Shown here: positions 1 to 7,902 of the stretch, one piece after another | Layout of the letters: each line of letters opens with the position of its first letter | Position numbering within the stretch: position 1 is the stretch's first letter | DNA from: Bacteroidales bacterium UBA1410 | Lineage (GTDB): Bacteria; Bacteroidota; Bacteroidia; Bacteroidales; Dysgonomonadaceae | NCBI GenBank assembly: GCA_002305015.1 | Contig: DBPW01000002.1 | Coordinates: 1-64,000, forward strand | Reading direction: 5' to 3' | Length of the DNA: 64,000 bases | Notes under the pieces: model-generated | Told to the model about the DNA's origin: nothing | Database searches by the model: none | The model's input: only the letters and a program-made list of their open reading frames with translations | Translations under genes and position numbers: made by a program

Positions 1-170
1 TGCCGCAAAAATCAAGAAAAAATAATTTTTTCGAATGAACATAATTATTTGTAAATTTAAGTTTGTTATTTAAAAAATAGTATCCCGTAAGGTTTATTGC
101 CCTCAAAAATAGGGTCTCCATTCAAGTTGGAAAAATAAGATTTTGAAATGGCCCCGATGGTGTATTATTC
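1..170. other. AT-rich flank, no gene seen
   Basis: AT-rich sequence to the left of the decayed insertion element. No open frame with recognisable content, no tRNA and no clear hairpin with a T-tract was seen. It may be the edge of the DNA into which the element inserted. Confidence 0.4.
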
Positions 171-1266
171 AGTCGCTTCTTAAATTCACCATATTCGATT
201 AAATATCAATAAAATAGCGCCAAGAATGTTTGTTTATATCTGCCGAATCGGTTATCTTTCCGGGGAAAAAGTTGCGAATTATGACAGGAAAATCGCCGAA
301 AAAAGACCGGCGGGATTTATTTCGTCCTATGTTGGAAGATTTTATCGATATGAATCATGAATTGGTTCTGTCGGCAAACAAGACAGACCGGAGTTATTTC
401 GAGAAAGAGCCGGGAGTTTATTATTCGGATAAGGGAGCGCCGAGTGTACCGATACGCATGATGGCAGGGGTGCATGTTGCTCAAGCATTTGTACAATTTG
501 GGAGATGAACGTTTGCCGGAGTATCGGGTACGTGATGGTTGCTTCCGGTATTTCTGTGGGAGTATATTTTTTGAGCATAAGTTTCCGTTTGATCCGGGCG
601 ATTTTGTCCATTTCCGCAACCGGATCGGAGAGGAAGGGAAATGAAAAGATTTTTGCCTCCGGTGTGAAAATTCACGGGAAAGAGGCAGAGAAGGAATCCA
701 AATCGGTATTGTCCGACACAACCGTACAACAAAACAATACCACCTTTCCGACGGATGCAAAATTAAGCAAGAAGGTGATCGACAAATGCAACACAATCGC
801 AGGAAAGGAAGGGATAGACGGGCGCCGACGTTACACCGGGAGAGCAAACAATTACTCAGAGATACGTACAACGGGACACATCCCAAGCGAGCCAAAAAAG
901 CGAAGAAGGCAAAGAAACGGTTGAAGACGATAGCCTGGCAGATACGGGAATTGGAGCGGAAAATGAGTGAAGAGCAGAAGAAGCAATACGGCCTATCAAA
1001 AATACCGGAAACGCAAGAAGTTCAGGTCAAGAGCCGGCATTGAACCGATAATCGGACATCCGGCAAAAGATTTCCGAATGGAACAGAACTACCTCATGGG
1101 CGTAAAGGGATACAAATTAACGCTTTATTGACTGCTTTGGCTTGGAATTTGAAGAAAATGACGGAAAAACTCAAAGAGGATTTTCTTTGTTTCATTTTTC
1201 GATTGCTCCTTTGCCCAAACTTTTATACAGTGTCCGATAAAAAACAGACTTTTTTAAGGATCGACT
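171..1266. mobile_element. remnant of an IS1182/IS5-type insertion sequence
   Basis: A decayed transposase gene is bracketed by a possible imperfect terminal inverted repeat: 171-184 (agtcgcttcttaaa) and 1253-1266 (tttaaggatcgact) match at 12 of 14 positions as reverse complements. The span of about 1.1 kb is shorter than intact IS1182-like elements (about 1.5 kb or more), in keeping with the internal deletion seen in the transposase. I could not identify a flanking target duplication. The ends are tentative; the transposase remnant itself is clear. Confidence 0.45.
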
Positions 1267-1268
1267 AA
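230..1268 (+). pseudogene. IS1182-family (IS5 group) transposase, frameshifted and internally deleted
   Basis: Three frames carry consecutive pieces of one transposase. The N-terminal part (about 230-508) has GKSPKKDRRDLFRP and PIRMMAGV. The next (505-800) has DTTVQQNNTTFPTDAKLSKK. The third (786-1000) has the HPKRAKKAKKAKKRLKTIA type stretch. After about 1000 the reading shifts to YRKRKKFRSRAGIEP, then near 1115 shifts again to GIQINALLTALAWNLKKM, and it stops at 1266-1268. In intact relatives roughly 130 residues, including catalytic acidic residues, lie between the ELERKM and RSRAGIEP segments; here they are missing. With at least three frame changes plus this deletion it cannot make a working enzyme. 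The true start is unclear; no ATG in the right frame is convincing. Confidence 0.88.
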
Positions 1269-1340
1269 TTACTGATTTGCATGATTATGTAAAAAGCTTT
1301 TTTATCGAAATTAATGTGCTTTTAAACTAAAATTGAACAT

Positions 1341-2438
1341 ATGAATCAAGCCCAAGATAATCGTCAGGAGCGAGAGGGAGGGCGTTTGGTGTCGCTCGAT
1401 TTTTTCCGTGGATTTACCATGCTTTTATTGGTAAATGGAGGTGTTTTGCACTATTTTGCCCGTCCCCAATTCGAGGGGACGATAGCGTATGCCGTTTTTA
1501 CACAATTTACACATCCCGAATGGGAAGGTTTCCATCTTTGGGATCTGGTTCAACCGTTTTTCATGTTCATTGTGGGTGTTGCCATTCCTTTTTCCGTTGC
1601 ACGACGGCTGTCGCGTGGTCAAACGTGGAGCGAACTCACAAAACATGCAGCTCAGCGTTCCATTATATTGATCCTGTTAGGGATTACATTGGATGCGGGC
1701 ATCGAAAATTTCAATCTTACTTTTCAGAATGTATTGGCTCAGATAGGATTTACCTATTTCATTGCCTTTTTGCTGATTCGCAGCCGATGGTCCGTGCAAT
1801 TGACGGTTTCAATCGGTCTTATTTTGGTGACGGAAGTTCTCTATCGGTTATTTCCCATGGAAGGGGTTGATCCCTTTGTGAAGGGTAAGACATTTGGTGA
1901 TTTGGTAAACCGGTTCATTGCACCCGGCAGCCGCGATAACTGGGCTTCTTTTAATGCCATTCCTTCAGCTGCCCATACCATTTGGGGAGCCTTATGCGGA
2001 CAATTGTTGCAGAAAGGATTTTCAGGGAATAAAAAACTGAAAATTCTGATCATGGGAGGACTGTCGGCATTGGTTGTGGGATATGCTCTGACCCCTGTTT
2101 CCCCCGTCATTAAGAGGATATGCACGAGTTCTTTCGTATTCATCAGCGGCGGGTGGGCTATTTTGATGCTTGCCCTGTTATATTGGATTATCGATTTAAA
2201 AGGTCATAAACGGTGGACTACCTTCGCTGTGGTGGTGGGGATGAATCCGATTTTTATTTATCTATTTCACAGCTTCATTGAAGATGCCGCTCATAGTTTT
2301 ACCGGTCCATGGATTAACCTGCTTTTTGGTTGGACAACGCGGACTTTTGTTGAAGTTGCAATTCTGACGATGGGTTGGTTTCTCAATTGGTTTGTCTGTT
2401 ATTTGCTGTATAAACGAAAGCTATTCATCAAAATATGA
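1341..2438 (+). CDS. DUF5009 / HGSNAT-like membrane acyltransferase
   Basis: A 365-residue multi-pass membrane protein of the DUF5009 family, related to the heparan-alpha-glucosaminide N-acetyltransferase (HGSNAT/NagX) group that passes an acetyl group across a membrane to an amino sugar. The family opening motif RLVSLDFFRGFTM lies at residues 15-27. A conserved histidine-containing WEGFHLWDLVQPFF segment lies near 61-74 and a C-terminal GMNPIFIYLFHS segment precedes the last helices. About ten hydrophobic segments are visible. It is the first gene of a tight operon; the next gene starts 12 bp after its stop. The actual acceptor is unknown, and no acetyltransferase activity can be claimed from sequence alone. 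The neighbourhood (oxidoreductase, epimerase, sulfatase) suggests glycan catabolism. Confidence 0.85.
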   Translation: MNQAQDNRQEREGGRLVSLDFFRGFTMLLLVNGGVLHYFARPQFEGTIAYAVFTQFTHPEWEGFHLWDLVQPFFMFIVGVAIPFSVARRLSRGQTWSELTKHAAQRSIILILLGITLDAGIENFNLTFQNVLAQIGFTYFIAFLLIRSRWSVQLTVSIGLILVTEVLYRLFPMEGVDPFVKGKTFGDLVNRFIAPGSRDNWASFNAIPSAAHTIWGALCGQLLQKGFSGNKKLKILIMGGLSALVVGYALTPVSPVIKRICTSSFVFISGGWAILMLALLYWIIDLKGHKRWTTFAVVVGMNPIFIYLFHSFIEDAAHSFTGPWINLLFGWTTRTFVEVAILTMGWFLNWFVCYLLYKRKLFIKI

Positions 2439-2450
2439 AATCGAAACATT

Positions 2451-3773
2451 ATGGGATTTACAAGAAGACAATTTATCAGGACTGCGGGCTTGGCCACGCT
2501 GGGTGCTGCGGTCACGAAGGATTTATCGTGGGCATCGGGTTCGTTTCGGACCTCGAACAGCAATACGTTAAAGGTAGGGTTGATCGGTTGCGGCGGCAGA
2601 GGAACGGGAGCTGCCGAAGAGGCGCTGAATGCCGATCCGAACGTAGTATTGTCAGCTATGGCGGATGCCTTTTCCGACCGTTTGGAACAATCGTATGCGA
2701 CGCTTAAAGCGAAATTGAAAGAAAAGGTTCAGGTAAGCAACGACCATAAATTCGTAGGTCTCGATGCTTACCAAAAGCTCATCGATTCGGATGTGGACGT
2801 AGTGTTGTTGGCTGCTCCGCCGGCCTTTCGTCCCCTTCATTTGGAGGCAGCAGTGAATGCAGGCAAACATATTTTTTGCGAGAAGCCGTTTGCCGTTGAT
2901 GCACCCGGACTGCGCCGGGTTATGGCAGCGGCCAAGAAGGCAGAATCGAAACGCCTGTCGTTGGTGTCGGGCTTCTGCTGGCGATACCACCTTCCCAAGC
3001 GGGAGACATTCAAGCGCGTAGTGAACGGCCAGATAGGGGAGATTCTCACGGCCGAGGCGACATACAATACCGGTGAGTTATGGTATAAAGATCGACAGGA
3101 AGGATGGACGGACATGGAGTACAAATTGCGAAACTGGCTTTATTACAACTGGCTGTCGGGCGATCATATTGTCGAGCAAGCCATTCACAGTCTGGATATG
3201 CTCCAGTGGGCAATGGGAGACGTTCTGCCGGTGAGGGTAACCGGAAGCGGGGGCAGACAAAAAAGGGTGGACAAGAAATACGGCAACGTCTATGATCATT
3301 TTGCCACGTGTTACGAGTATCCGAACGGAGCCAAAGCCTACTTTTTCTGTCGTCAGCAATCCGATACCGCCCCTTCTTACGGAGTCGAATTTGTAGGGAC
3401 GGAAGGGAAATGCGTTGTGGATTGTCGGACGGGAGTTCACGAAATCAGGGGCAAAAATCCCTGGAAGTACGAAGATGAGACCAAATTCACGGAAGCGGAT
3501 GCTTATCAACGTTCCGAAGCAAGGAGCATGTATCAACAGGAACACGACGAATTGTTCGCTTCCATCAGAGCCGGGAAACCCGTGAATGACGGAGAATGGA
3601 TGACGCGCTCCAATCTGGTAGCTTTGGCCGGTCGCATGGCGGGTTATACAGGACAAACCATTACATTGGAACAGGCGCTTGCTTCTGAGGAGGTTCTGTT
3701 TCCCGAAAATTTGTCGTGGGATACCCGATACGATATTCCCGTAGCCGTTCCCGGCATCACCCGTTTTAAATGA
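2451..3773 (+). CDS. Gfo/Idh/MocA family oxidoreductase with Tat-type signal
   Basis: A 440-residue NAD(P)-dependent oxidoreductase of the Gfo/Idh/MocA family, which oxidise or reduce hydroxyls on sugars and inositols. The N-terminus has a twin-arginine motif (FTRRQFIR, Arg5-Arg6) followed by a hydrophobic stretch, so it is probably exported folded with its cofactor. The Rossmann glycine motif GLIGCGGRGTGA is at 43-54 and the family signature CEKPFAVD at 143-150. The length fits exported Bacteroidota members of the family. It sits 12 bp after the DUF5009 gene and 10 bp before the epimerase, so the three are very likely one transcript. Substrate unknown; a role in periplasmic processing of a released sugar is inferred. 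Confidence 0.92.
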   Translation: MGFTRRQFIRTAGLATLGAAVTKDLSWASGSFRTSNSNTLKVGLIGCGGRGTGAAEEALNADPNVVLSAMADAFSDRLEQSYATLKAKLKEKVQVSNDHKFVGLDAYQKLIDSDVDVVLLAAPPAFRPLHLEAAVNAGKHIFCEKPFAVDAPGLRRVMAAAKKAESKRLSLVSGFCWRYHLPKRETFKRVVNGQIGEILTAEATYNTGELWYKDRQEGWTDMEYKLRNWLYYNWLSGDHIVEQAIHSLDMLQWAMGDVLPVRVTGSGGRQKRVDKKYGNVYDHFATCYEYPNGAKAYFFCRQQSDTAPSYGVEFVGTEGKCVVDCRTGVHEIRGKNPWKYEDETKFTEADAYQRSEARSMYQQEHDELFASIRAGKPVNDGEWMTRSNLVALAGRMAGYTGQTITLEQALASEEVLFPENLSWDTRYDIPVAVPGITRFK

Positions 3774-3783
3774 GAAAACGAAG

Positions 3784-4695
3784 ATGAACAGAAAAGAATT
3801 TATCAAATCCGCAGCATGCATTGTCGGTGCCGTCTCGATGGCACCCTTTGCATCGGCTTCGGTTTCCCGGGTAAAGTCCGAACGTGAAGTTACCCTGAAG
3901 AAAGGGTTGGGATTCGGAATGATAAAAGAAAATCTGTCGTTGGTCGACAAATTCAAACTTGCCAAAGATTTGGGATTTGACGGGATAGAATTGAACAGTC
4001 CGACCGAATTCACGATGTCGGAAATTCTTGATGCAAAATCCAGGTCAGGTATAGAGTTACCGAGTGCGGTAAACAAGGATCACTGGTCGAAACCCCTTTC
4101 CGATCCCGATCGGGTGGTCAGGCAGCAATGCATCGACTCGATTTCGCAATCGTTACGGGAAGTGAAAGAGTTCGGTGGCGATACCGTTTTGGTAGTACCC
4201 GGCGTAGTAAACGAGAAAGTATCCTACGAGGAAGCCTACCACACTTCACTGGATTCCATTCGTAAATTGATACCCCACGTTGAACAAACCGGCATCCGGA
4301 TCGGTATAGAAAACGTGTGGAACAATTTTCTGTTGAGTCCGTTGGAGGCGAAACGTTTTATCGACGAGATTAACCATCCGTTGATCGGATGGTATTTCGA
4401 TATCGGAAACGTTTTGCGTTACGGATGGCCTGAACATTGGATAAAGACGCTGAATTTCCGGATAGTCAAACTTCATGCAAAAGAGTTCAGTCGCGAACTG
4501 ATGAACAATAAAGGATTATGGGCAGGTTTCAACGTCGAACTTTTGGAAGGCGACAACAACTGGCCTGTGGTCATGAAGGCATTGAAGGAAATAAATTATG
4601 GCGGAGGATGGTTGACGGCCGAAGTCGGGGGTGGTGACAGAACTCGTCTGAAGATGATATCGGAACAGATGGATCAAATTATTTCCTATTTATAA
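3784..4695 (+). CDS. sugar phosphate isomerase/epimerase-like TIM-barrel protein
   Basis: A 303-residue protein of the xylose isomerase-like/AP endonuclease 2 TIM-barrel family. The N-terminus (MNRKEFIKSAACIVGAVSMA) looks like an export signal with a degenerate Arg-Lys Tat motif. Visible barrel features are GFDGIELNSP (about 61-70), IGIENVWNNF, GWYFDIGN and KLHAKEFS, which supply the acidic and histidine metal ligands usual in the family, and TAEVGGGD near the C-terminus. It is the last gene of the operon with the Gfo/Idh/MocA oxidoreductase, a very common pairing in sugar catabolism in which the epimerase or dehydratase works on the ketosugar made by the oxidoreductase. The exact reaction cannot be assigned. 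Confidence 0.87.
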   Translation: MNRKEFIKSAACIVGAVSMAPFASASVSRVKSEREVTLKKGLGFGMIKENLSLVDKFKLAKDLGFDGIELNSPTEFTMSEILDAKSRSGIELPSAVNKDHWSKPLSDPDRVVRQQCIDSISQSLREVKEFGGDTVLVVPGVVNEKVSYEEAYHTSLDSIRKLIPHVEQTGIRIGIENVWNNFLLSPLEAKRFIDEINHPLIGWYFDIGNVLRYGWPEHWIKTLNFRIVKLHAKEFSRELMNNKGLWAGFNVELLEGDNNWPVVMKALKEINYGGGWLTAEVGGGDRTRLKMISEQMDQIISYL

Positions 4696-4705
4696 GCAAT
4701 AGTTC

Positions 4706-4747
4706 GCTAAACCATGTCAGGTGGCGATCTGATAGAGATGGTTTAGC
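4706..4747. repeat. 10-bp perfect inverted repeat (large hairpin)
   Basis: gctaaaccat at 4706-4715 and its exact reverse complement at 4738-4747, separated by 22 nt. Inside the loop tcag and ctga can pair as a second short stem. It begins 11 bp after the epimerase stop. There is no T-tract, so it is not a standard intrinsic terminator; it may stabilise the 3' end of the operon mRNA. Confidence 0.55.
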
Positions 4748-4981
4748 CATATCCATGATTATGGCAATGACTATTCGGAAGACCTGGCTGAATCGCTGTT
4801 ACACAATAGGAATCGAAGAAACTCCTTGGAACATATTATCTTGTAATTGATACCATTACGATACTATCATTATTCATTATGTTACGATAAAGATTTTTTA
4901 AAAAATGCTCTTAGTTGTGGAATTAGGAAAAAAGAGGATACATTTGTTGAATCATTAAATTCGTAGTATGGTTTGAGGCGT

Positions 4982-5025
4982 TTCTTCGCTCTTCCTTCGC
5001 TCCTTCTTCGCTCTTCCTTCGCTTC
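4982..5025. repeat. 22-bp tandem repeat, two copies
   Basis: Copies at 4982-5003 and 5004-5025 are identical at 21 of 22 positions and are themselves built from ttcttcgctc and ttccttcgct sub-units. Pyrimidine-rich on the plus strand. Probably a slippage product. Confidence 0.8.
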
Positions 5026-5124
5026 AAGGCAGGGACGACAACATCGGATTTTGAAAAACTGTCATAAAGCGAATCTGCCTATTTGCCGCATGTAGTGCGG
5101 GATACAGAGGAGGAGGCGGAACAG

Positions 5125-5223
5125 TTTTTGTGCGAGGATGATGGGAAGGTGATATGACCTTGATGCAAGGATGGAGCGAGGAAGGTACGGCCTTGGTGCG
5201 AGGAAGGTGCGGAGATGGATAGG
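5125..5223. repeat. three degenerate 33-bp direct repeats
   Basis: Units at 5125-5157, 5158-5190 and 5191-5223 share a core of the form tgc(g/a)aggatg. The second and third agree at about 23 of 33 positions; the first is more diverged. The period is exactly 33 bp (11 codons) but no frame gives a recognisable protein. Confidence 0.6.
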
Positions 5224-5224
5224 T

Positions 5225-5260
5225 GTCTTGTCCTAAAATACTGTCTCGTCCTGAAATAGG
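5225..5260. repeat. 18-bp direct repeat pair
   Basis: gtcttgtcctaaaatact at 5225-5242 and gtctcgtcctgaaatagg at 5243-5260 agree at 14 of 18 positions. A small perfect palindrome (tttaca / tgtaaa) follows at about 5261-5277. Such blocks can be left by the ends of lost insertion sequences, but nothing here proves that. Confidence 0.5.
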
Positions 5261-5458
5261 TTTACACTCAATGTAAATTAAAAGCAGGACAAAGAAGACA
5301 AAATTCAACAAAATTCCGTCCGATCCCACGCAATGCGAAGCATAAGAAACCGATGGCAACGAAAGGCAGGAATAGGGGTTACCTTTGCCGGCGTTCGATG
5401 TAACGAAAATCGTGAAGAGATGAGCATAAAAAATATCCTTCATATTCATACAAGCATT

Positions 5459-6871
5459 ATGATTAGATTCAAATTTTTATTCGCAGGTTTGGGGTTGAGT
5501 ACTTTTCCCCTGTTGCATGTTGAAGCACAGCAAAAGCCCAATGTCGTTTTTATTTTGGCTGACGATCTCGGTTACGGAGATCTGAGCTGTTTCGGACAGG
5601 AAAAGTTTCTAACGCCGCATATCGATCGGCTGGCATTGAACGGGATGCGTTGCACACATACGTATGCCGGATCGACGGTGAGTGCGCCGTCGCGTGCCTG
5701 TTTGATGACGGGATTGCACAGCGGGCATGCACCGATTCGGGGGAACAAGGAGCTGGAGCCCGAAGGCCAATTTCCGTTGCCGGCAGATGCTTACACGCTT
5801 TTCCGTTTGTTCAAAGATGCCGGTTATACGACCGGCGCATTCGGCAAGTGGGGACTGGGTCAACCCGGCTCTTCGGGAGATCCGACCCATCAGGGTGTGG
5901 ACGAATTTTTCGGATACAACTGTCAGCTGCTTGCGCACAATTATTACCCCGATCATCTTTGGCACAACCGGACCCGAGTGGAATTACCGGAGAATGCCGA
6001 CGGAAATTTCGGGGTCTATTCACAGGATTTGATTCAGCAGCACACCTTGAGGTTTATCGAAGAAAACAAAAGCAAGCCGTTTTTTCTTTACGTGCCGTTG
6101 GTTCTTCCCCATGCCGAGTTGTTGATACCGGAAGATTCCCTATTCGAAAACTTCAAAGGGAAATATCCCGATGCCCCTTTCAAGGGAACGGATTCCGGAC
6201 CGATGTTTCGTAGAGGGGGATATGCATCGCAGGCCTATCCCAAGGCAGCCTATGCTGCGATGGTGGCAAGGCTCGACAGGTACGTAGGAGAGATTGTGGA
6301 AGAGTTGAAACGTCAGGGTATTTACGACAATACGATGATCCTATTCACGAGCGACAACGGTCCCCACCGCGAGGGGGGAAACGATCCCGATTATTTCAAC
6401 AGCAATGGAATGTATCGGGGATACAAGCGCGATCTTTACGAGGGCGGCATTCGGGTTCCGACGGTTGTCAGCTGGAAAGGACACATACCTGCGGGAACAG
6501 AAAGCCATGTTGCTTTTGCCTTTTGGGATTATCTTCCCACGTTTGCCGAGCTGCTGGGCAGGAAGCTTCCGGTGAAGAGCGACGGCATCAGCGTCTTGCC
6601 TACGTTGACGGGGAAAAAAGGGCAGAAGGAGCACGATTTCTTTTATTTCGAATTTCACGAGTTGAACGGTCGTCAGGCGGTTATGCAGGGGAATTGGAAA
6701 TTGCTTCATCTTAATGTGAGGGGAAATTCGGTTTACGAATTGTACAATCTTGCGTCGGATCCATCGGAGGTTCACAACGTGATTTCTTTGTATCCAGAGA
6801 AAGCAGAAGAATTGAAAAAGATCATGCAGCAAGCTCATACTCCGGACCCCAATTGGCCGTTTTTCAATTGA
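5459..6871 (+). CDS. exported serine-type sulfatase (arylsulfatase / GalNAc-6-sulfatase-like)
   Basis: A 470-residue formylglycine-dependent sulfatase, which removes sulfate esters from sugars of host or algal glycans. I place the start at 5459 because it gives a clean signal peptide (MIRFKFLFAGLGLSTFPLL, cut near VEAQQ); the frame stays open upstream to 5333 but that adds 42 unlike residues. The metal-binding ILADDLGYGD is at 32-41. The modification motif is Ser75-Ala-Pro-Ser-Arg79, the serine form, so maturation needs an anaerobic radical-SAM maturase (anSME); none is encoded in the window. GKWGLG and FTSDNGPH carry further active-site residues. It stands alone between a repeat-rich spacer and the metal transporter genes. 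Confidence 0.93.
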   Translation: MIRFKFLFAGLGLSTFPLLHVEAQQKPNVVFILADDLGYGDLSCFGQEKFLTPHIDRLALNGMRCTHTYAGSTVSAPSRACLMTGLHSGHAPIRGNKELEPEGQFPLPADAYTLFRLFKDAGYTTGAFGKWGLGQPGSSGDPTHQGVDEFFGYNCQLLAHNYYPDHLWHNRTRVELPENADGNFGVYSQDLIQQHTLRFIEENKSKPFFLYVPLVLPHAELLIPEDSLFENFKGKYPDAPFKGTDSGPMFRRGGYASQAYPKAAYAAMVARLDRYVGEIVEELKRQGIYDNTMILFTSDNGPHREGGNDPDYFNSNGMYRGYKRDLYEGGIRVPTVVSWKGHIPAGTESHVAFAFWDYLPTFAELLGRKLPVKSDGISVLPTLTGKKGQKEHDFFYFEFHELNGRQAVMQGNWKLLHLNVRGNSVYELYNLASDPSEVHNVISLYPEKAEELKKIMQQAHTPDPNWPFFN

Positions 6872-6928
6872 TACTGTTGCTAATCCGGAGAATACGGATC
6901 AAGGATTAAAAAATAGCGCTCGACATTT

Positions 6929-6956
6929 ATGGAAGCATCCATGTTTGCTATAAACA
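6929..6956. promoter_or_regulatory. overlapping short palindromes upstream of the metal ABC genes (possible operator)
   Basis: atggaagcatccat (6929-6942) and tgtttgctataaaca (6942-6956) are adjacent short inverted repeats about 70-95 bp before the metal-binding protein gene. Their place suits a metal-responsive repressor site (Zur- or Fur-like), but the sequences do not match a consensus I can name. Confidence 0.2.
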
Positions 6957-7024
6957 AAAATAGGATAATGTTGTTTACTATTTCAGAGAGGGGTGTAGAA
7001 ACTTATTTCATTTAAAAAACGGAT

Positions 7025-7900
7025 ATGAAGAAAAAGTATCTTTTTCCCTTTTTTTTCGTGGCGCTATTCTTGGGATGCCGCTCGGAAACAAAAGAGGGAA
7101 AAATGTTATCAGTTACCATTGAACCGCAGCGGTATTTTTTGGAGAACATTGTGGGCGACAGCTACAAAATAAATACGATTGTTCCTGCCGGCGTAAGTCC
7201 CGAAACTTACGAGCCTACGCCGGCAATGATGATGAAGTTGGCTAAGAGTGCCATTTTTTTTAAAGTCGGTTTTCTAGGATTTGAAAATGCCTGGGCGGAG
7301 CGTTTGAAAAAAAACAATCCCGATGTGAAGATTGTGAACTGTTCAGAAAGAATCGAGTTGATTTATGGCGAACATCATCATGCCACAGGCAAGTCTGAGG
7401 AAGAAGATGAGCATACGTTGTTACCCGATCCGCATGTATGGTCTTCGCCAAAAACAGCCCGCATTTTCGCCGAGAATATGTATCGTGCATTGATAACTTC
7501 TGATCCTCAAAATGAAGAATTCTATCGGGAAAAATTTTCGGAATTAATCGAGAAGATCGATCGAACAGACAGCATAATTACCCAATTATTGATGGATATC
7601 CCTTCGCGAAGTTTTATTATCTATCACCCGGCTTTGAGCTATTTAGCACGCGATTATGGGCTAAAGCAGTACAGCATCGAGTTTGAAGGGAAAAATCCTT
7701 CTCCTGCCCAGATGAAAGCATTAATCGATATAGCGAGAAAGGAAGGCATCAACGTTGTTTTTGTGCAACAAGGTTTTGATACGAAAAATGCAATTGTTGT
7801 AGCCAATGAAATCGGCGCCAAGGTATACCGAATTAATCCGTTGGCATATGAGTGGGATAAAGAGTTGATACGAATCGCTCATATTTTGGCAGGCAAATAA
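7025..7900 (+). CDS. metal (zinc-type) ABC transporter substrate-binding lipoprotein
   Basis: A 291-residue cluster A-I solute-binding protein (ZnuA/TroA family) that captures a divalent metal for import. A lipobox ends at Cys18 (LFLGC), so it is membrane-anchored. A His/acid-rich loop (GEHHHATGKSEEEDEH, 116-130) precedes PDPHVW with His137; such a loop is typical of zinc rather than manganese members. IIYHPALSYLA and VVFVQQGFD carry the later ligand region. The ATPase gene starts 2 bp after the stop codon. The metal is inferred from the loop; the name ZnuA is not certain. Confidence 0.88.
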   Translation: MKKKYLFPFFFVALFLGCRSETKEGKMLSVTIEPQRYFLENIVGDSYKINTIVPAGVSPETYEPTPAMMMKLAKSAIFFKVGFLGFENAWAERLKKNNPDVKIVNCSERIELIYGEHHHATGKSEEEDEHTLLPDPHVWSSPKTARIFAENMYRALITSDPQNEEFYREKFSELIEKIDRTDSIITQLLMDIPSRSFIIYHPALSYLARDYGLKQYSIEFEGKNPSPAQMKALIDIARKEGINVVFVQQGFDTKNAIVVANEIGAKVYRINPLAYEWDKELIRIAHILAGK

Positions 7901-7902
7901 AA

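Larger units (their letters stand above)
4696..5458. other. 763-bp non-coding spacer with repeats
   Basis: No credible gene here. The left part is AT-rich with one long inverted repeat (4706-4747). The right part is a locally GC-rich, low-complexity block holding a 22-bp tandem repeat, three degenerate 33-bp units and an 18-bp pair (listed separately). A minus-strand open frame at 5024-5449 merely reads through these repeats and resembles no protein I know. The spacer separates the epimerase operon from the sulfatase. Confidence 0.7.

Noticed and set aside
3078..4076. 332-codon minus-strand open frame
   Set aside because: It is antisense to the oxidoreductase and epimerase genes, which have clear family motifs; composition is that of a shadow frame.
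4982..5260. CRISPR array
   Set aside because: The repeats are directly tandem without unique spacers, differ in period and are not palindromic; no cas genes are nearby.
5024..5449. 141-codon minus-strand open frame in the spacer before the sulfatase
   Set aside because: It reads through the tandem repeats, giving low-complexity Pro/His/Thr-rich sequence, with no family resemblance and no promoter.
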